A DNA stretch of 64,000 bases, taken from assembly GCA_022478985.1 (NCBI GenBank), contig JAKSZP010017387.1:1-64000 (forward strand). The letters are read 5' to 3'. How positions within the stretch are numbered: position 1 is the first letter of the stretch; every line of letters begins with the position of its first letter. A program made the translations under genes and the position numbers. The notes below the pieces were generated by a model, which saw only the letters and a program-made list of their open reading frames with translations, made no database searches and had not been told where the DNA came from. Below, in pieces: positions 20,430 to 32,143 of the stretch. The stretch comes from Massospora cicadina (Eukaryota > Entomophthoromycota > Entomophthoromycetes > Entomophthorales > Entomophthoraceae).

Positions 20430-23400
20430 ATCTTTGGGTCAGATCAAGAGAACCAACAATGGCAGTGAAAGAGTTGGAGTACAGATGCGGAGCATGGCCA
20501 AAATGAGCTGCAGTGGGATAGGACCAGAGGGTCCTCCCAACCGCTCCTGAGGCGCCACGGGCACCTCAGTGTCAATAGGGACGTTAAATATCGCGGGAGC
20601 CAGGGCTCATACGTCCCAAGCCAAAAAGCTGGCATTCCTGCGAAAGCCTCTTGTAGACATCTTGGCCATTCAAGAAACCCACTGCCTACAAGGGGAAGAA
20701 GAATCCTGGTCAACCAGGGTCGCACCATCACAATCAGTATGGACATCTCACTGTGGGGTGATAGTCCAAAACAACAAAAATTTAAAATTACAAATTCATC
20801 ATCACACTTGCACGGTCAAGTCCTGGTAGCAACAATCACATGCCAAGATGAAATAATTTCGTTAGCATGTATCTACGCACCGTGAACTGCAACAGAGAGA
20901 AAATTTTTTTGAAAAAATTTCTACCCTCACCCTCCCACCAGATATCATCATGTTAGGCGATTTCAACTGCTGGGATAACCCCAATACAGATTGATTGCCT
21001 AATCCCAGGGGATACCCACCTGGACACATTAATTATTGCACAATGAAGGCATCTCTTGGCTTACAGGATGCTCTTCTTCCCAATTCACCAATCCTTCCCC
21101 ATATGACAAGACCCAACATACGTGAGGGACTGCTCATATCAATGAGTCGTATTGACCACATCCTCATCCCACAATCCCACCACTCAAGAATCTCCAAATT
21201 TACAACAAAAAGATCAATTTTTCTGATCACCAATTAGTTATGGTGCAGTTAGCGCCAACCCAATCCCACACACAGGTGTCGCCTTGGAGAAAGCTTCACC
21301 CAGAGAATATAAGATTGTCTGATATATCTGACTGGGTTTAAATAAGGCTACAAACCCAGAATTCACAGCCCCATTCACTTCGGATCCCATTGAAACATGG
21401 GAAAATTTCAAAAAAGATTTAATCAACAAAACCCAACATATTGCATCACGAAAGTACACCGCGGACACAGCCACAATCAAGCGTACCTTGGCAGAACTAG
21501 ACCATCTGGAGATAAATACTCCAAGATCTGGCTATAGCCCTAATTGGGGATGCAAATGGGCAGAAATTTCAGCCTGACTTAACAATCTCATCTTTGGAAC
21601 ACCAGCACAGAATCAAAGTATTGAACAAAGGTAAGTTCATAAAGGAAGGCAAAACCTATTTGACATACTTTTTCCACCAATTCAACTCCCGCAGAAACCA
21701 GCCCATGTGCACACAGGTCCGCAAGACCAACGGCACTGTGGCAACTGACCCTGAGGAGGTCAAGGCGGAAGTACACCGCTATTACACCAAATTATATCGC
21801 GATATGCCAACAGATCCACAAAAAATTAAAGAATTTATTAAACTGCCAAGATACAAAGTACACCACCAAATTACAATATACTATCCCTTATCACATGGGA
21901 GGAGCTTTGGGAAACAATTCGCAGTGCACCACGTAGGAAATGCCCAGGGCCTGATGGGATACCCTACGAATTTTACAAAATATTTTCAACAAATCACCCC
22001 CCTCCTATTGGCGTCAATGAACCAGAGTTTGTTGGAAACACGCCTATTACCAGGAGGCCATGAATCCTACGTTATAACCTTGTATAAAAAGGGTGACAAG
22101 TTGGACCTGGCCAACTGGCGCCCAATTGCACTCTCCAACACTGACACAAAAATTCTAACAAAAATTCTAGCAGCTAGATTAGGCGCAATTGCATCTGACG
22201 TCCTATCACCCAACCAGTTTGGGTTTATACCAGGGCGTTCTTTATGGAACAACATACACCCTGTTGCAAATATTTGCCAATCCAAAGCAACTGGTGCCCT
22301 AGTCTTCTTGGATCAGTTAAAGGCGTATGACTGTGTTAGCTGGCTATACCTAAAAGAATGTCTACATGCCTTCAAACTCTCACCAAGATTCATAAAATGG
22401 GCGATGCTCCTAACAGAATCTGCAACCATAGCTGTATGCGGCCCTGGATTCCTAACAAACAAGATTAAACCACACAGAGGGCTCAAACAAGGGGATCCCC
22501 TCAGCCCACTGCTATACAATTTCAGCTTTGACCCGCTCCTCCGAGTAACTGACTCACGTCTCATGGGGATAACTGCACAAGGACAACCAACAGTCAAGAT
22601 ACTGGCCTTTGCGGATGACTGCGTAGCAGGCGCGCGCAAACAATGAAGATGTAACAGCTGGAACGCAATCTAGAGGAATACTCCAAGGTGAGCAATGCAT
22701 CGCTCAACAAAAGGAAGACAGAAATCATCCTCTTGGGCAAATACACAAACAATTGGGCCACAACATCAGAACCTCATACCAACACAAGAAGAAAAAACCC
22801 AATTATTTTACCCTTTGCAACACCTCCCACCACCACTCCTGTCTGACACCTTGGAATCTGGCTAGAATCAGGGGGATATGCTAATGAGACAATGGAAAGT
22901 AACCTGTTACAACGGGTATCCAAACGCGTCGCCTCCCTCAAGGGAAGAACCCCAGGACTAACAGGACGAGTTACAGTTGCTAACTCGCTCATCCTCCCAA
23001 TACTGTGGTACCAGGCCCACGCGATAGCCTTCTCACCTACCTTTATAACCTCAATTCGCGCGCTTATCCAGGGCTGGCTGTGGCCTGGCTCTCACCCTCC
23101 TATACGGATGGAAACACTATTTGGCCCACGCTCAAGCGGAGGCATGGGACTAATAGATTTTGAGAGTTACGCCAATCACATCCTAGGTACCTAGATAAAG
23201 GAAATCCTTTCTCCAGACCTCCCGCAACAACATTGGTCCAGAGCAGCAAGGACTAACTTTACAGGCGCTCAAATTAACCAACCCACATAGTCCACCCAGA
23301 CTACTTTCATACCTTGCCAAGCACCCTACTGCAACAGGTCCGCATGGAACCTCCCCTCATTTCAAAAATATCCTCTGAACTATCCGCCATATGGGATGGA

Positions 23401-24160
23401 CCATAGAGAACATGGGTACTATACAGGGAAGGGGACGACCCAGCCCCCAATTCAAATTAAGAAACCCAGAAAACCACCCCCAGAGGGATATGCTCGCAAC
23501 AACCTCAAGAATAGCTAGGATAGAATACCTAGATATGCTGGACATTCCCTATGATTTAATCACAAAGAAAGCAATGTGGAAAATGACTCACCACCCACTC
23601 CTACAGCCAAGGATAAGGGAAAACGCCTGACGCTGTCTGAGAAGGACCTATAGGATGGCGGACCATTCCAACTCCCTCCACAAAACATGTGCAGTATGTG
23701 GAGGGAGGGATCCCTACATCACCGCCTAGAAACATGCCCCCCAACCAAAGCTATATGGCAGGAATTTGCACGCCTGCTCAAGATTCAAAACGAACAGGAA
23801 TTTTCGATATCAGAGAGTATCTTCGCGCTCCAGATTGAGTCACCAATCCCAACTACACTCCGCTCCCTAATAATACCCATTGCAATGTGGACAATACACA
23901 CAATTGCATTAGATGCGTTCAAGGGCACAGTCCCAACCATTCATGGGATTATTAACAGATTCCATGTCCACTTACTAGAGCACTTCCAAGCCTGGCTCTA
24001 TGGATATATGAGACCAAGGCAAAAAGCGCTCATAGAATCATGGTTCCCACTCTGGTTTTCTCCACACAGACCCTTTCCTTCACACCTTCTCCATAGCAGG
24101 GGAAACCCCATCGGAGTAGTGCACCAACCTCCCCATACCTGGCAGTCCCGCTGGCAATAG
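20430..24160 (+). pseudogene. L2 ORF2: endonuclease-reverse transcriptase pseudogene
   Basis: AP endonuclease motifs are all visible: IGTLNIAGARA, DILAIQETH (about 20660), LGDFNCWDN (about 20955), SRIDHIL (about 21150) and NFSDHQLV (about 21225). RT follows in frame 21594-22646 with NTDTKILTKILAARL, NQFGFIPGRS, LDQLKAYD, GLKQGDPLSPLLYN and FADD, then a frameshift. Later pieces (22892-23194, 23391-23630, 23687-24160) complete the thumb and the C-terminal CCHC-like motif. Stops are mostly TGA (20548, about 20883, 20911, 20995, 22842, 23628); in DxLPNPRG (about 20990) TGA stands where related LINEs have Arg. Confidence 0.87.
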
Positions 24161-24231
24161 GGGTAACTTGAGTACCCTGGGGTGCCCAATTTTTATATTT
24201 CTTAGTTATTCTCTTAGTTTCACATATATTA

Positions 24232-24260
24232 GGTAATGTCTGTCCCCTGGCCAGCTTACC
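24232..24260 (+). other. L2 3'-tail hairpin shared by L1a, L2, E1 and E2
   Basis: GGTAA...TTACC brackets the conserved core TGTC(C/T)(A/G)TCCCCTGG. The same tail occurs in L1a (16427-16454), E1 (17108-17080, minus) and, with a weaker stem, E2 (about 19005-18975, minus). A conserved 3' structure is the kind of element LINE RT recognises when copying in cis or in trans. The folding is inferred, not computed. Confidence 0.6.
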
Positions 24261-24299
24261 TCGGTTAAATAAAAAATAAAATAAAGTTGAAACGAGACA

Positions 24300-26110
24300 G
24301 ATGGATCCACTTGAACTGATGCAAAATTCAAAAAAAACACACTGGCCAAGTCAGAAGCGGAAACTGCTATCCATACATGGTGATGGGTGAAGGGGATCAG
24401 GAGGCTCTTCTTCCTCATCTGTTGTGGACATGTAGCGTCATAAAGCTGATAGCAATGGTGTGAGCGCATCATGAAAATGGGGTCAAGATAACAAAGGGGT
24501 GCTTGCATCTCAATCTGTTCAATGAGGAGGGCGGAATTATAGTCTGAAAGTGCTTTTGTCGCCTCATAGCGTACTTTAGGTAGGGTGGCGTTGGCTGCAA
24601 GGCTGTTACAGGTAATGCGGGTCTTTGAGCCAAACTTTGCACCTGCCACAACCTTTTCGCTGGTGAATTTGCTGCCTGATAGTATCAGAGAAGGTCTTTT
24701 TTCTGTTTAGGAATCATGGTATTAGGTAGGATAGGAGGTGGCATGCCCGTAGCCAGTACTGCAACTGATTTTACAACAACTTTATGGGTTGGGCGACATT
24801 TGGGGGAGGTAACTGCTTCTTCAGCTAGTTGGTGGTCACTTTGAATGGGGAGGCATCAGGGCAAGGCGCATAATGGCGCTTTTGGAATTGGGCTGCATAA
24901 TCAGTGTTGAGGTACATTTTGAATTGAGGGGCCCAGCCCATTCAGATTCAGGGATAAGCTCACCCAATTAATCAACCTTAACCAAATAATCTCATGAATT
25001 TTGGCTAAATTTGATTGTGTTGTTTGCATATGGGTTATCTGTTGCTTTTGGCTGGGAGGATGGTTTATAACTTACTTTAGTCCATTCTGGCTCCTGATTG
25101 GTGGGTTTAGGAGAAGAGGTTCATTGAGGTAACTTTTGGTTTGTTGATTCAGTGGTTGCTGTGGATACACTTTGGGTGGGAGGGGGAGGATAGTGCCCAT
25201 TCAAAAAATGGTATTGGATTGGCTATGGGCTCATTGTGCATAGTTTCAGGTGTGGATGCCACAGCTCGTGAGGTGGAGGGGCAGCGCCGTTTCAAATGGT
25301 CCAGTTTGAAACAGGTAGGGAAAATGGTGCGCCCTCCATCCACTCAATCCCAAAAAGGATGGTCTGGGCAGAGGGGATAATGGTGCGAGGGGGATTGAGA
25401 GGGCTATTTCGTTGATACTGAATGAATATTTGTGAAGGCGTGGGGGCTGCAAGGTGAGTGGCTCCATTGGGAACCACGAATTGTACCATGGGATTGGAAC
25501 CATATTCCAATAATCCAGCAATAATTTCTTTAACTAAAATTCTGGGTGGTAGGTGGGTAGGGAGGCCTGAAAACTGAACCACAATGGTGGTATCAGTGGG
25601 CAACTTGATATGAGTAGTTGGGAGGGGTTCCCTGGAACACCAGGGGGTGATAGCTGCTACTGCAGCATCAGCTTCACTTGATAATTTAAAATCAAATTAC
25701 CCCTTGAAGGGGCGGAAATTGAGGAAGCCTGCAGGCTGCATAACAGCCTGGGATAATTCAATAATTACTTAATCTGAATATGGGAACAACTTGCTATAAT
25801 CAACCCAAAGGCTGAATCACATGTTGCTCCAGGGGAGCACAAGGGGGCAGCGTGGCGCCTCCTGGGTTTGGATGAGATGTAAAGCTAAGTCCTTAGGTGG
25901 GACATAGTGTGCTGAAGAATTTGGAGGGCTAGCCAATCCAACCAAGCACGTTTTGGCAGTGGTCAAAAACATTAGGAGTTGGTGTACCACTGCCCCACAT
26001 GAGGACAGTGGGCATCAAATGAATCGACATAGGAAACTTGAATAGGGTGACAACAAATGGAGCTGTTTTTAAATTTCAAACTACGATTCAACCAAAAGTG
26101 AGTGAATCAA
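24300..26110 (-). pseudogene. E2 ORF1: RNA-binding CCHC protein, decayed
   Basis: Homologous to E1 ORF1 over its length. The frame 25603-25292 has TTIVVQFSGLPTHLPPRILV, matching E1's VVQFTGFPTHLPLALL. It is followed by FPTCFKLDHLKRRCP, where the first Cys of the knuckle has been lost (Phe in its place). The region after the knuckle (24649-24300) corresponds to the E1 tail but is frameshifted. No RT follows. Confidence 0.65.
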
Positions 26111-26295
26111 GAGAGAAGTCATTTGCTCAAAATTGGGCTCAAGTGGAAAAAATTATATTTATTATTGTTATTTTCTTATGGTAACTTTTTTGCTTATATT
26201 ATTAGTTCTTTTCTGAAGAGCGTATCTCATTAATTTGAAATCAATTTTTCCGAAATTAGAGCTTAAGTGATATCAAAGTGAATAAAGTTGACTAT

Positions 26296-26303
26296 TATAA
26301 AAG
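26296..26303 (+). promoter_or_regulatory. TATA-like box before the X1 opposite-strand ORF
   Basis: TATAAAAG lies 36 bp before the ATG at 26332. The context (AGTCTGACATCCCCCTCTTGTC) is conserved in X2 (TATAAG at 32674, then AAAATCCCCCTCATCC). It is conserved in position and sequence in both copies, so it is a reasonable promoter candidate on the strand opposite gag-pol. Confidence 0.5.
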
Positions 26304-26331
26304 TCTGACATCCCCCTCTTGTCCAGCTCAT

Positions 26332-27470
26332 ATGACCAATTTAGAATTTTGGTACTAGCAACTGCTTGACAGCCTGTCTGATAAAGATGCTCAGCTCTTC
26401 CAACTGATGATTCAATCTGTGCAACAAAGTCTATTCTATGGCCCCCCTAGGACACATACTCCCACTCAAGCACCCTTAGCTAGTCCTTCCATGGAACTAC
26501 CAAAAATGGTATCAAACCCTAATGAAACCAGAGTAGTGGCCATCTCAAATGACTCGTGGTCAATTCTCCCTCTGTTGTCAATTCCCAAATTAGATTTTGA
26601 TACTCTCCTGGATTTGGCTCTTTTAACAGATACTCCTACTTAATTATCAAACCTCCTGGAGCAATGAATCCTATATTGATCAATTGTTCCTTGCTAGATT
26701 TGACTTCCTTCTGGAGTTCCTTTACTGACTCAGCCAATTCTAAGAACCAGCTGTTCTTTCAACCAAACTGGCCATTAAAAATGCAAACATTTTAAGCTCC
26801 CCAACACATAATTGAGGGCTGAGTGACTGAGGCTCTGTCCATAGCTCTGAACCCCTATGATCTTACAAACATCTTAGATTGATACGTTGCAGCCTATTCC
26901 ATTTGTTTTTCCAGCCAAGTTCTTTTAGTTAAGCCATAAAGCTTCCAGTCTCCAACAGATTCCATTGCTCATTCTGCTTTTGCATTCAAGAGGCTTGTAG
27001 TCGTTGTCTTCAGTATGCTGTTCACTCCTTTCATGACTATCTCATTTCTGGTGCATACCATCAGCATCTTCCCTTATGGCTTTGATTTAGGAATGATTTA
27101 GTAACCCCGCCTAGTATCCCTTGCTTGATGCCAGCTCATATGTCCAATGTTCTTGACAAAGCTCATCAGCAAGTGCTCAAGACCAATCTTCTGGCTCCAG
27201 TGCCTTATTGAGATTACTAGGGGTTATTTGCCAACTGCCTCTTCTTGTTCTGTTGCTTCCCTCCCCAATCTGGGGTATTGCATTTGGCAGGTACCAATAT
27301 CTCCATCTCTCTTACCCTCATCCCGTTCTTTCAGGGATAAGCCTCCAAATAATGAACTTGGCTTCGAGTAGTCTAGCCCTTGCTAGCATCTGATCTTATG
27401 TAAAAGTTGATGGTTTATTCACCACTACTGTTATACATTCTCTCTCCCCCAAGAGGCGACATAGGCGGAA
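26332..27470 (+). pseudogene. X1 opposite-strand ORF of unknown function (decayed copy)
   Basis: ATG at 26332 begins a protein whose frame, with a few stops and shifts, can be followed for about 1.1 kb. Blocks shared with X2 are LLDSLSDKDAQLFQ, LFYGPPRTHTP, ASPSMEL, LDFDTLLD, FLARFDFLLEFL, LNPYDLTNILD, HDYLISGAYHQHLPLW, MSNVLDKAHQQVLKTNL and CLFLFCCFP. It ends near a convergent T-rich region shared with the integrase gene. I do not recognise a family: no CCHC, RT, integrase or clear transmembrane signature. Its place, between integrase and 3' LTR on the opposite strand, recalls the antisense ORFs reported in some plant Ty3 (Tat-type) elements. Confidence 0.7.
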
Positions 27471-27599
27471 TCATCCCCCAAGTTGAGTTTAACCAATAAA
27501 AAATATAAAAATGTATCTTTTATGTGCATTTATAAGTTTTTCCTATATTTAATCAGTATATTATCATTTTTTTATATGGGAAATGTCCTTCACTTGGTT

Positions 27600-27810
27600 C
27601 AGCTGCTCATATTTTTTATTTATTCCCCCAAACTGGTTCCTAGGCATACTTTGACCTACCAGTTTTTCATAGTTCAGAGGTCTTTTTCTTAAGACTTAAC
27701 CATCTATTTTATTTAGCGGTCCTTTTTAGGACTTAACCAAAAACTATCAGTACATAACCATCTCAATGGTTCAGCGGTCCTTTGGGAACACTCTTTTTTT
27801 ATTTTTTTGA
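27600..27810. repeat. X1 hairpin repeats between convergent genes
   Basis: Degenerate copies of a unit resembling TGGTTCAGAGGTCC-T(n)-GGACTTAACCA occur near 27675, 27705 and 27765. Each has complementary outer (TGGTT/AACCA) and inner (GTCC/GGAC) arms around a T-run. X2 has better-preserved units at 40547-40690. They sit between the 3' ends of the minus-strand integrase and the plus-strand ORF. Confidence 0.6.
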
Positions 27811-27879
27811 TCTATTGCATTAAATATTTAGCATGGACTCAATTCACAATTCTTTCATCCAAGAGGTTCTTAATGGAAT

Positions 27880-28520
27880 AGACGTCCATTACTGAATTGG
27901 CAATAATCTTGAATGGACCTGACCACAACGTATCTAGCTTGTTCCTTCTTCCAAAAACCATGAGTATTACAATAAGAAACTTTTTTGGCTACTTGGTATT
28001 CTGATAATACCAGTCAGTTCTTATCTTCTGTGATTTTGGCCTTGATTCTCTTCTCCAAGGTCATATCAAATACTTGAAATTTCATAATAATAAGGATACT
28101 TGACAATCAGATCAGGTACTGCTTGGCACTCATCCCCAATGTTGGTTTGACCACCAAATATAAAATTGGCGGTAACGCGGCTTTCTTTTATACAGAAATT
28201 CAAATGGCGTTTTCCCATTGCTGTATGGTGACTTACATTATATGCAAGCACCACCAAACTGAGGTAGGTTCCCCATGTGAAAGTTCTCCCCGTGAACAGC
28301 TTCCTCAGTGTCATGACCAGCGTTCCATTGACTCATTCTACCAGTCCGTTTGTCTCTGGCCAGTAAGATACTGACATGACTCCTTGGATCCCCTTTATCT
28401 CATTCAATCTTAGGATCACTTGGGATGTGAAATTCATTCCATTGTTGCTTAACAAAACTTGCTTGGCATCCATGGTGGTATACAACTTGATCTAGTATAA
28501 ACCTTGCCGTGCTTGTAGCT
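27880..28520 (-). pseudogene. X1 integrase, C-terminal half
   Basis: The minus strand reads TLRKLFTGRTFTWGTYLSL and VLAYNVSHHTAMGK (28314-28160), which match X2 integrase TLRKLVTGRTSTWGTYLSS...AYNISCHTLTGK at 41250-41150. The rest, down to about 27880, is the C-terminal DNA-binding part in broken frames. The upstream part of the gene continues at 62409, beyond G4. Confidence 0.78.
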
Positions 28521-29275
28521 TGTCAGACATTTGCCCTCACAGCTGAACAAAAAGAATGTTATAGGTCAATTTCAGCTGGAAAAGGGAAATGTCAGCTATT
28601 TTCAATTATACAAGGATATTAGGAGCGATTATAATAATAACAAATACGATGCTATTGGAGATATTGGCCAAAAGACCCTGGCCAATTCTTGTTGAAACCC
28701 CATTAATGGGGTAATCCCAGTTCAAAACAAACATGTGCACTACTGGGAAAATTGAATAATCAGAATTTGCTAATCGCAATTAGACTTTGGGGCAACCAGT
28801 GGAAGGTACTCCCCCAATCCTCACCAAGTCCATCAACACACCTACGTGGGGACCACCCCTTTTATAGGGATGGCGAAGGTCCCCCAAGGTGAAAATACTT
28901 TAGCTGGTGGTGATTGGGTGAAGTTCATCAAGGCCTTACCACATGGGTTCATGCTGCCCCAAAACCCCAACTATTGGTTTCCTAAAAAGTAAAATCATTT
29001 TTACCAAGATCTGATAGGAGCCCCTACCATATTACCTAATTTGGAAGCCACTAAGCTTTTCTGAAACTATCCTCAACTTCCCCCAACCCTTGAAACAGTT
29101 TAAATACTGTTCAGTTGAAAATTGAGAGGAATTACTTTTTGCTTACCCCCACGCTCCTATTAAAATTATAAAAAACCTAATTTTATAGCAGCGTTCATAT
29201 TTATTTTTATTAAAAATCTTTATGGGATCCAGTGGCCTTAGCACCAGCGAGCACCTAAATAGCTGGATTTCTACA
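28521..29275 (+). repeat. G4 5' LTR
   Basis: 755 bp bounded by TG...CA and followed after three bases by the primer site. It matches the reassembled 3' LTR (50121-50485 plus 62011-62403) throughout, for example GGGGACCACCCCTTTTATAGGG and GGGATCCAGTGG. A TTTTATAG motif near 28860 could be a TATA-like box. Confidence 0.88.
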
Positions 29276-29278
29276 AGA

Positions 29279-29296
29279 TGGTGCTTACTACAGGGG
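29279..29296 (+). promoter_or_regulatory. G4 primer-binding site
   Basis: TGGTGCTTACTACAGGGG differs at one base from the site of X2, N, G5 and G6. It lies three bases after the LTR. Confidence 0.8.
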
Positions 29297-30390
29297 ACCC
29301 CTGTGCACCAAACCTCATTGCTCTAGAAAAGCAACTTACTAGAGCTTTGTCCCGCCTTGAGGAGCTTGAACACAGCCCCTTACAAACTCCCCATTAAGGA
29401 CAAGTTCACCCCTGGTGAAGGGAGCATTGCTACCTTCCTATACGTTTATGAAGACGCTATGGATGGTGCCTCAGACAAAGAAAAAAAATCTGACACATCC
29501 TTCCTTGTTTAAGCCGCTTAGCACAAGAGATGGTTGTACCACACCTGAACCCTTAGTACACCTGGATAGAGTTGAAGGAGACTCTTATGGCTGAATTTGG
29601 ATCAAATCAGAGTCTACATAAAGAAACACAGGCCTTTATGAGCCTTAGTTTGTATGAGGATGAATCGCTTATTACCTTTGCTGAACGTTTTTACCTCTCT
29701 GTGCAAAGGTTGTCTGCCTTTAACCTGCTCACCCTTACGATGCTATCACTGCCCTGTTATCTAGGTTAACTTCTCAACCCTCTCTAGCCAGATATATCAT
29801 CTCAGTGAAACACTCTTTTATAAATATCTGTGATATCAAGGAGGCTTTGTTAGATGTGGTCAAACTCCATGTGTGTGCCACACCACATGAAGCTAAAGTG
29901 ACAACCGTGGATCTAACCATTGAGGAGCATCTGTCTGTTGAACCATTGGGAGTGAGGCCACCTGTGCCTGCCTCCCTGATAAACCTGAGCCTCAGTATGA
30001 CTTGAAAAGGTTGTCACTCCTTCTAATGAATCAAAGCCCTGTAAAGTTGTAACAATCATATGGATGCATAAGCTCACAAATGCCTATGTGCCTTTTCTTC
30101 CAGTCAAGATTGAAAATGCATTTCCTAAGGCTATCAAATCTTCTGTAGGCATCGCCCCTACCTCCATCGTGGCTTTGCCAGTTGTTGAGAATAGCCTCAG
30201 GGAAGAACCTGAGGGGGGGGTTATGATGACATTGGGTATTATATATTGGGACCCCTGCTGAAATAGAGGTTCCTGATTATTTTGACGCTGGAGGAGTAAA
30301 TGAGACCACCATACCTGAGGAAGCATACCTCCACCAAGTTCTAGGGTGTCCAAGATTTATTGATATGACTGGCGATGGTGAAAATTTTTA
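29297..30390 (+). pseudogene. G4 gag pseudogene
   Basis: LIALEKQLTRALSRLEELEH opens a helical N-terminus. Then come KDKFTPGEGSIATFLYVYED and AMDGASDKE, aligning with G3 gag (GEGSINLFLFVYEHAMDGATD). The frame 29572-29769 has LMAEFGSNQSLHKETQAFMS and ITFAERFYLSVQRL, capsid helices of Ty3-type gag. Later frames (29805-30261) carry no CCHC motif that I can find, unlike the other gags here. Stops and shifts throughout. Confidence 0.7.
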
Positions 30391-30439
30391 GCTGACCTGA
30401 TTATCACTTCAGCGGGTGCATCCTATGAAATCCATCTTG

Positions 30440-30973
30440 GATAAATCCCTGTGTGTGTGTGTAAAAAGCTAAAGTCCACCCTTTGGCTTAAGGAGGTTTT
30501 AGCTTTGTCGCCTAACTTTGGAGGAACACTTACTAATATTGAAGTAGTTATTAAAAAGTCTGAATACTGGCTATCCTGGACACTGGCTCCACATTTTATG
30601 TGATCTTTACAAAGCTTATCAAAAAGATAAAGCTAGTGCCTGACTTGGAGTACATGCAAGGATTAAGAACTGCAGGCCACAATATTACATGTGCTTTTAG
30701 GGCATACTCTTCCCTTTCTATTTTGCATTGAAAAGCTTATTTTATCAGCCCCTGCTGTGGCTTTGGACAACAACGCATACAATATGCTCATTGGCACTCA
30801 GTTTATGATTGATTATGAGGAAATAATAAACATGAAGCAAGGATACCTCTTGTTACTAAACTATGAACTCCCATTAGATTTATCTAACAAAGAACCCAGC
30901 AAAGCATGACTACTCTTTCCTGATTGAATACCCTTTCACAGCTATGACTTTATCTTACTCCACCTCAGGATGC
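30440..30973 (+). pseudogene. G4 aspartic protease, cut by X2
   Basis: AILDTGSTFYVIFTKLI (about 30570-30620) contains an intact D-T-G-S catalytic motif. It is followed by LRTAGHNITC and the open frame 30691-30909 with VALDNNAYNMLIGTQFMI, the C-terminal half of a retropepsin. X2 interrupts at 30974. The flanking GATGC has its partner TATGC at 47092, where the linker to RT resumes. Confidence 0.8.
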
Positions 30974-32128
30974 TGTAAAAATTTACTTAAGTGGTTGTTA
31001 TCAGCAAGCAACCTAGTAACCTTTTTACTGTACAGGTTCAGTTTCCTCATGCACTTCGTCGCATTGTATATTAAAATGAATTATTAATTGATAGTAGTAT
31101 GGAGACTACTATCAGTAGTTGAGTATAAATTATATTTTGGCCCAACGCTTGGCAAATATTCCTGATTAAATACTCATGACGTCAACTCATAGGGATTTGT
31201 TCCCTTCCTTTTGTCCACCTGATCTTCGCTGAGATACCCTGGTGACAGTCTCTTTGGTCCAACACAAAGTCAGCAGCTATCCCCAATTGTGTCTCCTTCT
31301 TCTCTAGATCCCCGCTTGTATCTTTACTCTTCTCTCTGAGAGTAATCCAATTATTGCACACAGCAATAATATCCTTGAGACAGAACAGCACAATGGAAGC
31401 TGATGATAGTTTAACTATATACCGAATGGATAACTTAGAACTAAATAACTCTTATTATCCAACTAACTGTTATCTGACTGTTTTTTATTATAGTAAATTC
31501 TAGGGAATATATATATAGTGGGAAATTCGGCTGTCTAACCCTCAGTTGACACCTCTTCAATGAAACGGCAGCCATTGCCATTGAATCACCCATCCTCGTC
31601 TTGGCAGTGATGGTCTTCCCCATCCTGGCTAGGAGTTTATCATTGGACATCCTTGAGACAGAAAATGGAAAAAGTCAGAAAACGTGTCCCTAACGTTTTC
31701 CTCTCGTTCTAAGCAAACCAACCTTAATTGACTAGCGACATGCTTAGGTAATGGGATTTATTACTCATTAAAGCAGGTCACTCACCAACTGATCAATTCG
31801 CTAGTTGCGGATGGCATCACTCGCCTCACAACTTGCTATTCATTTCCAATCAGTTGGTGATGAAACCTGACCAATCCCAATTGGTACACCTGATAGTTAA
31901 TCACTATCAGATGCCCCTATTTCATCAGCAACTCCACCTGATGAGATCTTAAGTATTCGTCTGGATCAATCCCTGACGGATATGACAAGCAAATATCCCA
32001 AAATCCCCTGAATGTAGTTAGTCCAAAACTCAGGCCAACTGATTTCCAATTTACTTCGCCTTAGGGAATTTTCCCCTAGCGATACCAGGTAATCTAGCAG
32101 GCTGGGAATATGGGCAAAAATTCCAACA
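30974..32128 (-). repeat. X2 3' LTR
   Basis: 1155 bp matching 45940-47091 along its whole length. Shared landmarks are TGTAAAA(A)TTTAC, GTTCAGTTTCCTCATGCACTT, CAACGCTTGG, TTTATCATTGGACATCCTTG and the terminal CCAACA. It is bounded by TG...CA. The two copies differ at many positions, so the insertion is not recent. Confidence 0.9.
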
Positions 32129-32143
32129 CATTCCCCCTTTCTG
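32129..32143 (-). promoter_or_regulatory. X2 polypurine tract
   Basis: The minus strand reads AGAAAGGGGGAATG directly before the 3' LTR. Ty3 elements prime plus-strand DNA synthesis from such a tract. X1 has the equivalent at 16656-16671. Confidence 0.85.

Larger units (their letters stand above)
19053..24275 (+). mobile_element. L2: full-length L1-like LINE inserted in E2
   Basis: Plus-strand order: short 5' UTR, ORF1 (19133-20400), ORF2 with endonuclease, RT and C-terminal zinc motif (about 20430-24160), then a 3' tail with a potential hairpin and an A-rich end. Flanking direct repeats of 13-17 bp ending TAAAATAAAGTTG (19040-19052 and about 24276-24288) are typical of target-primed LINE insertion, and the 5' end is complete. 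Its 3' half is nearly identical to L1a. Stops and frameshifts make it inactive. Confidence 0.87.
18961..26132 (-). mobile_element. E2: second ORF1-only LINE derivative, split by L2
   Basis: Minus-strand pieces are 26132-24289 and 19052-18961, together about 1.9 kb like E1. The 5' end is bounded by TGCTCAAAATTGGGCTC (26133-26149). The 3' tail (GATGTCCGTCCCCTGGTCAG, 19004-18985, then TTAAATAAAAAA) ends directly at the same 17-bp sequence (18943-18960). The ~5.2 kb L2 lies between the pieces, flanked by the repeat TAAAATAAAGTTG at 19040 and about 24276. Confidence 0.72.
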
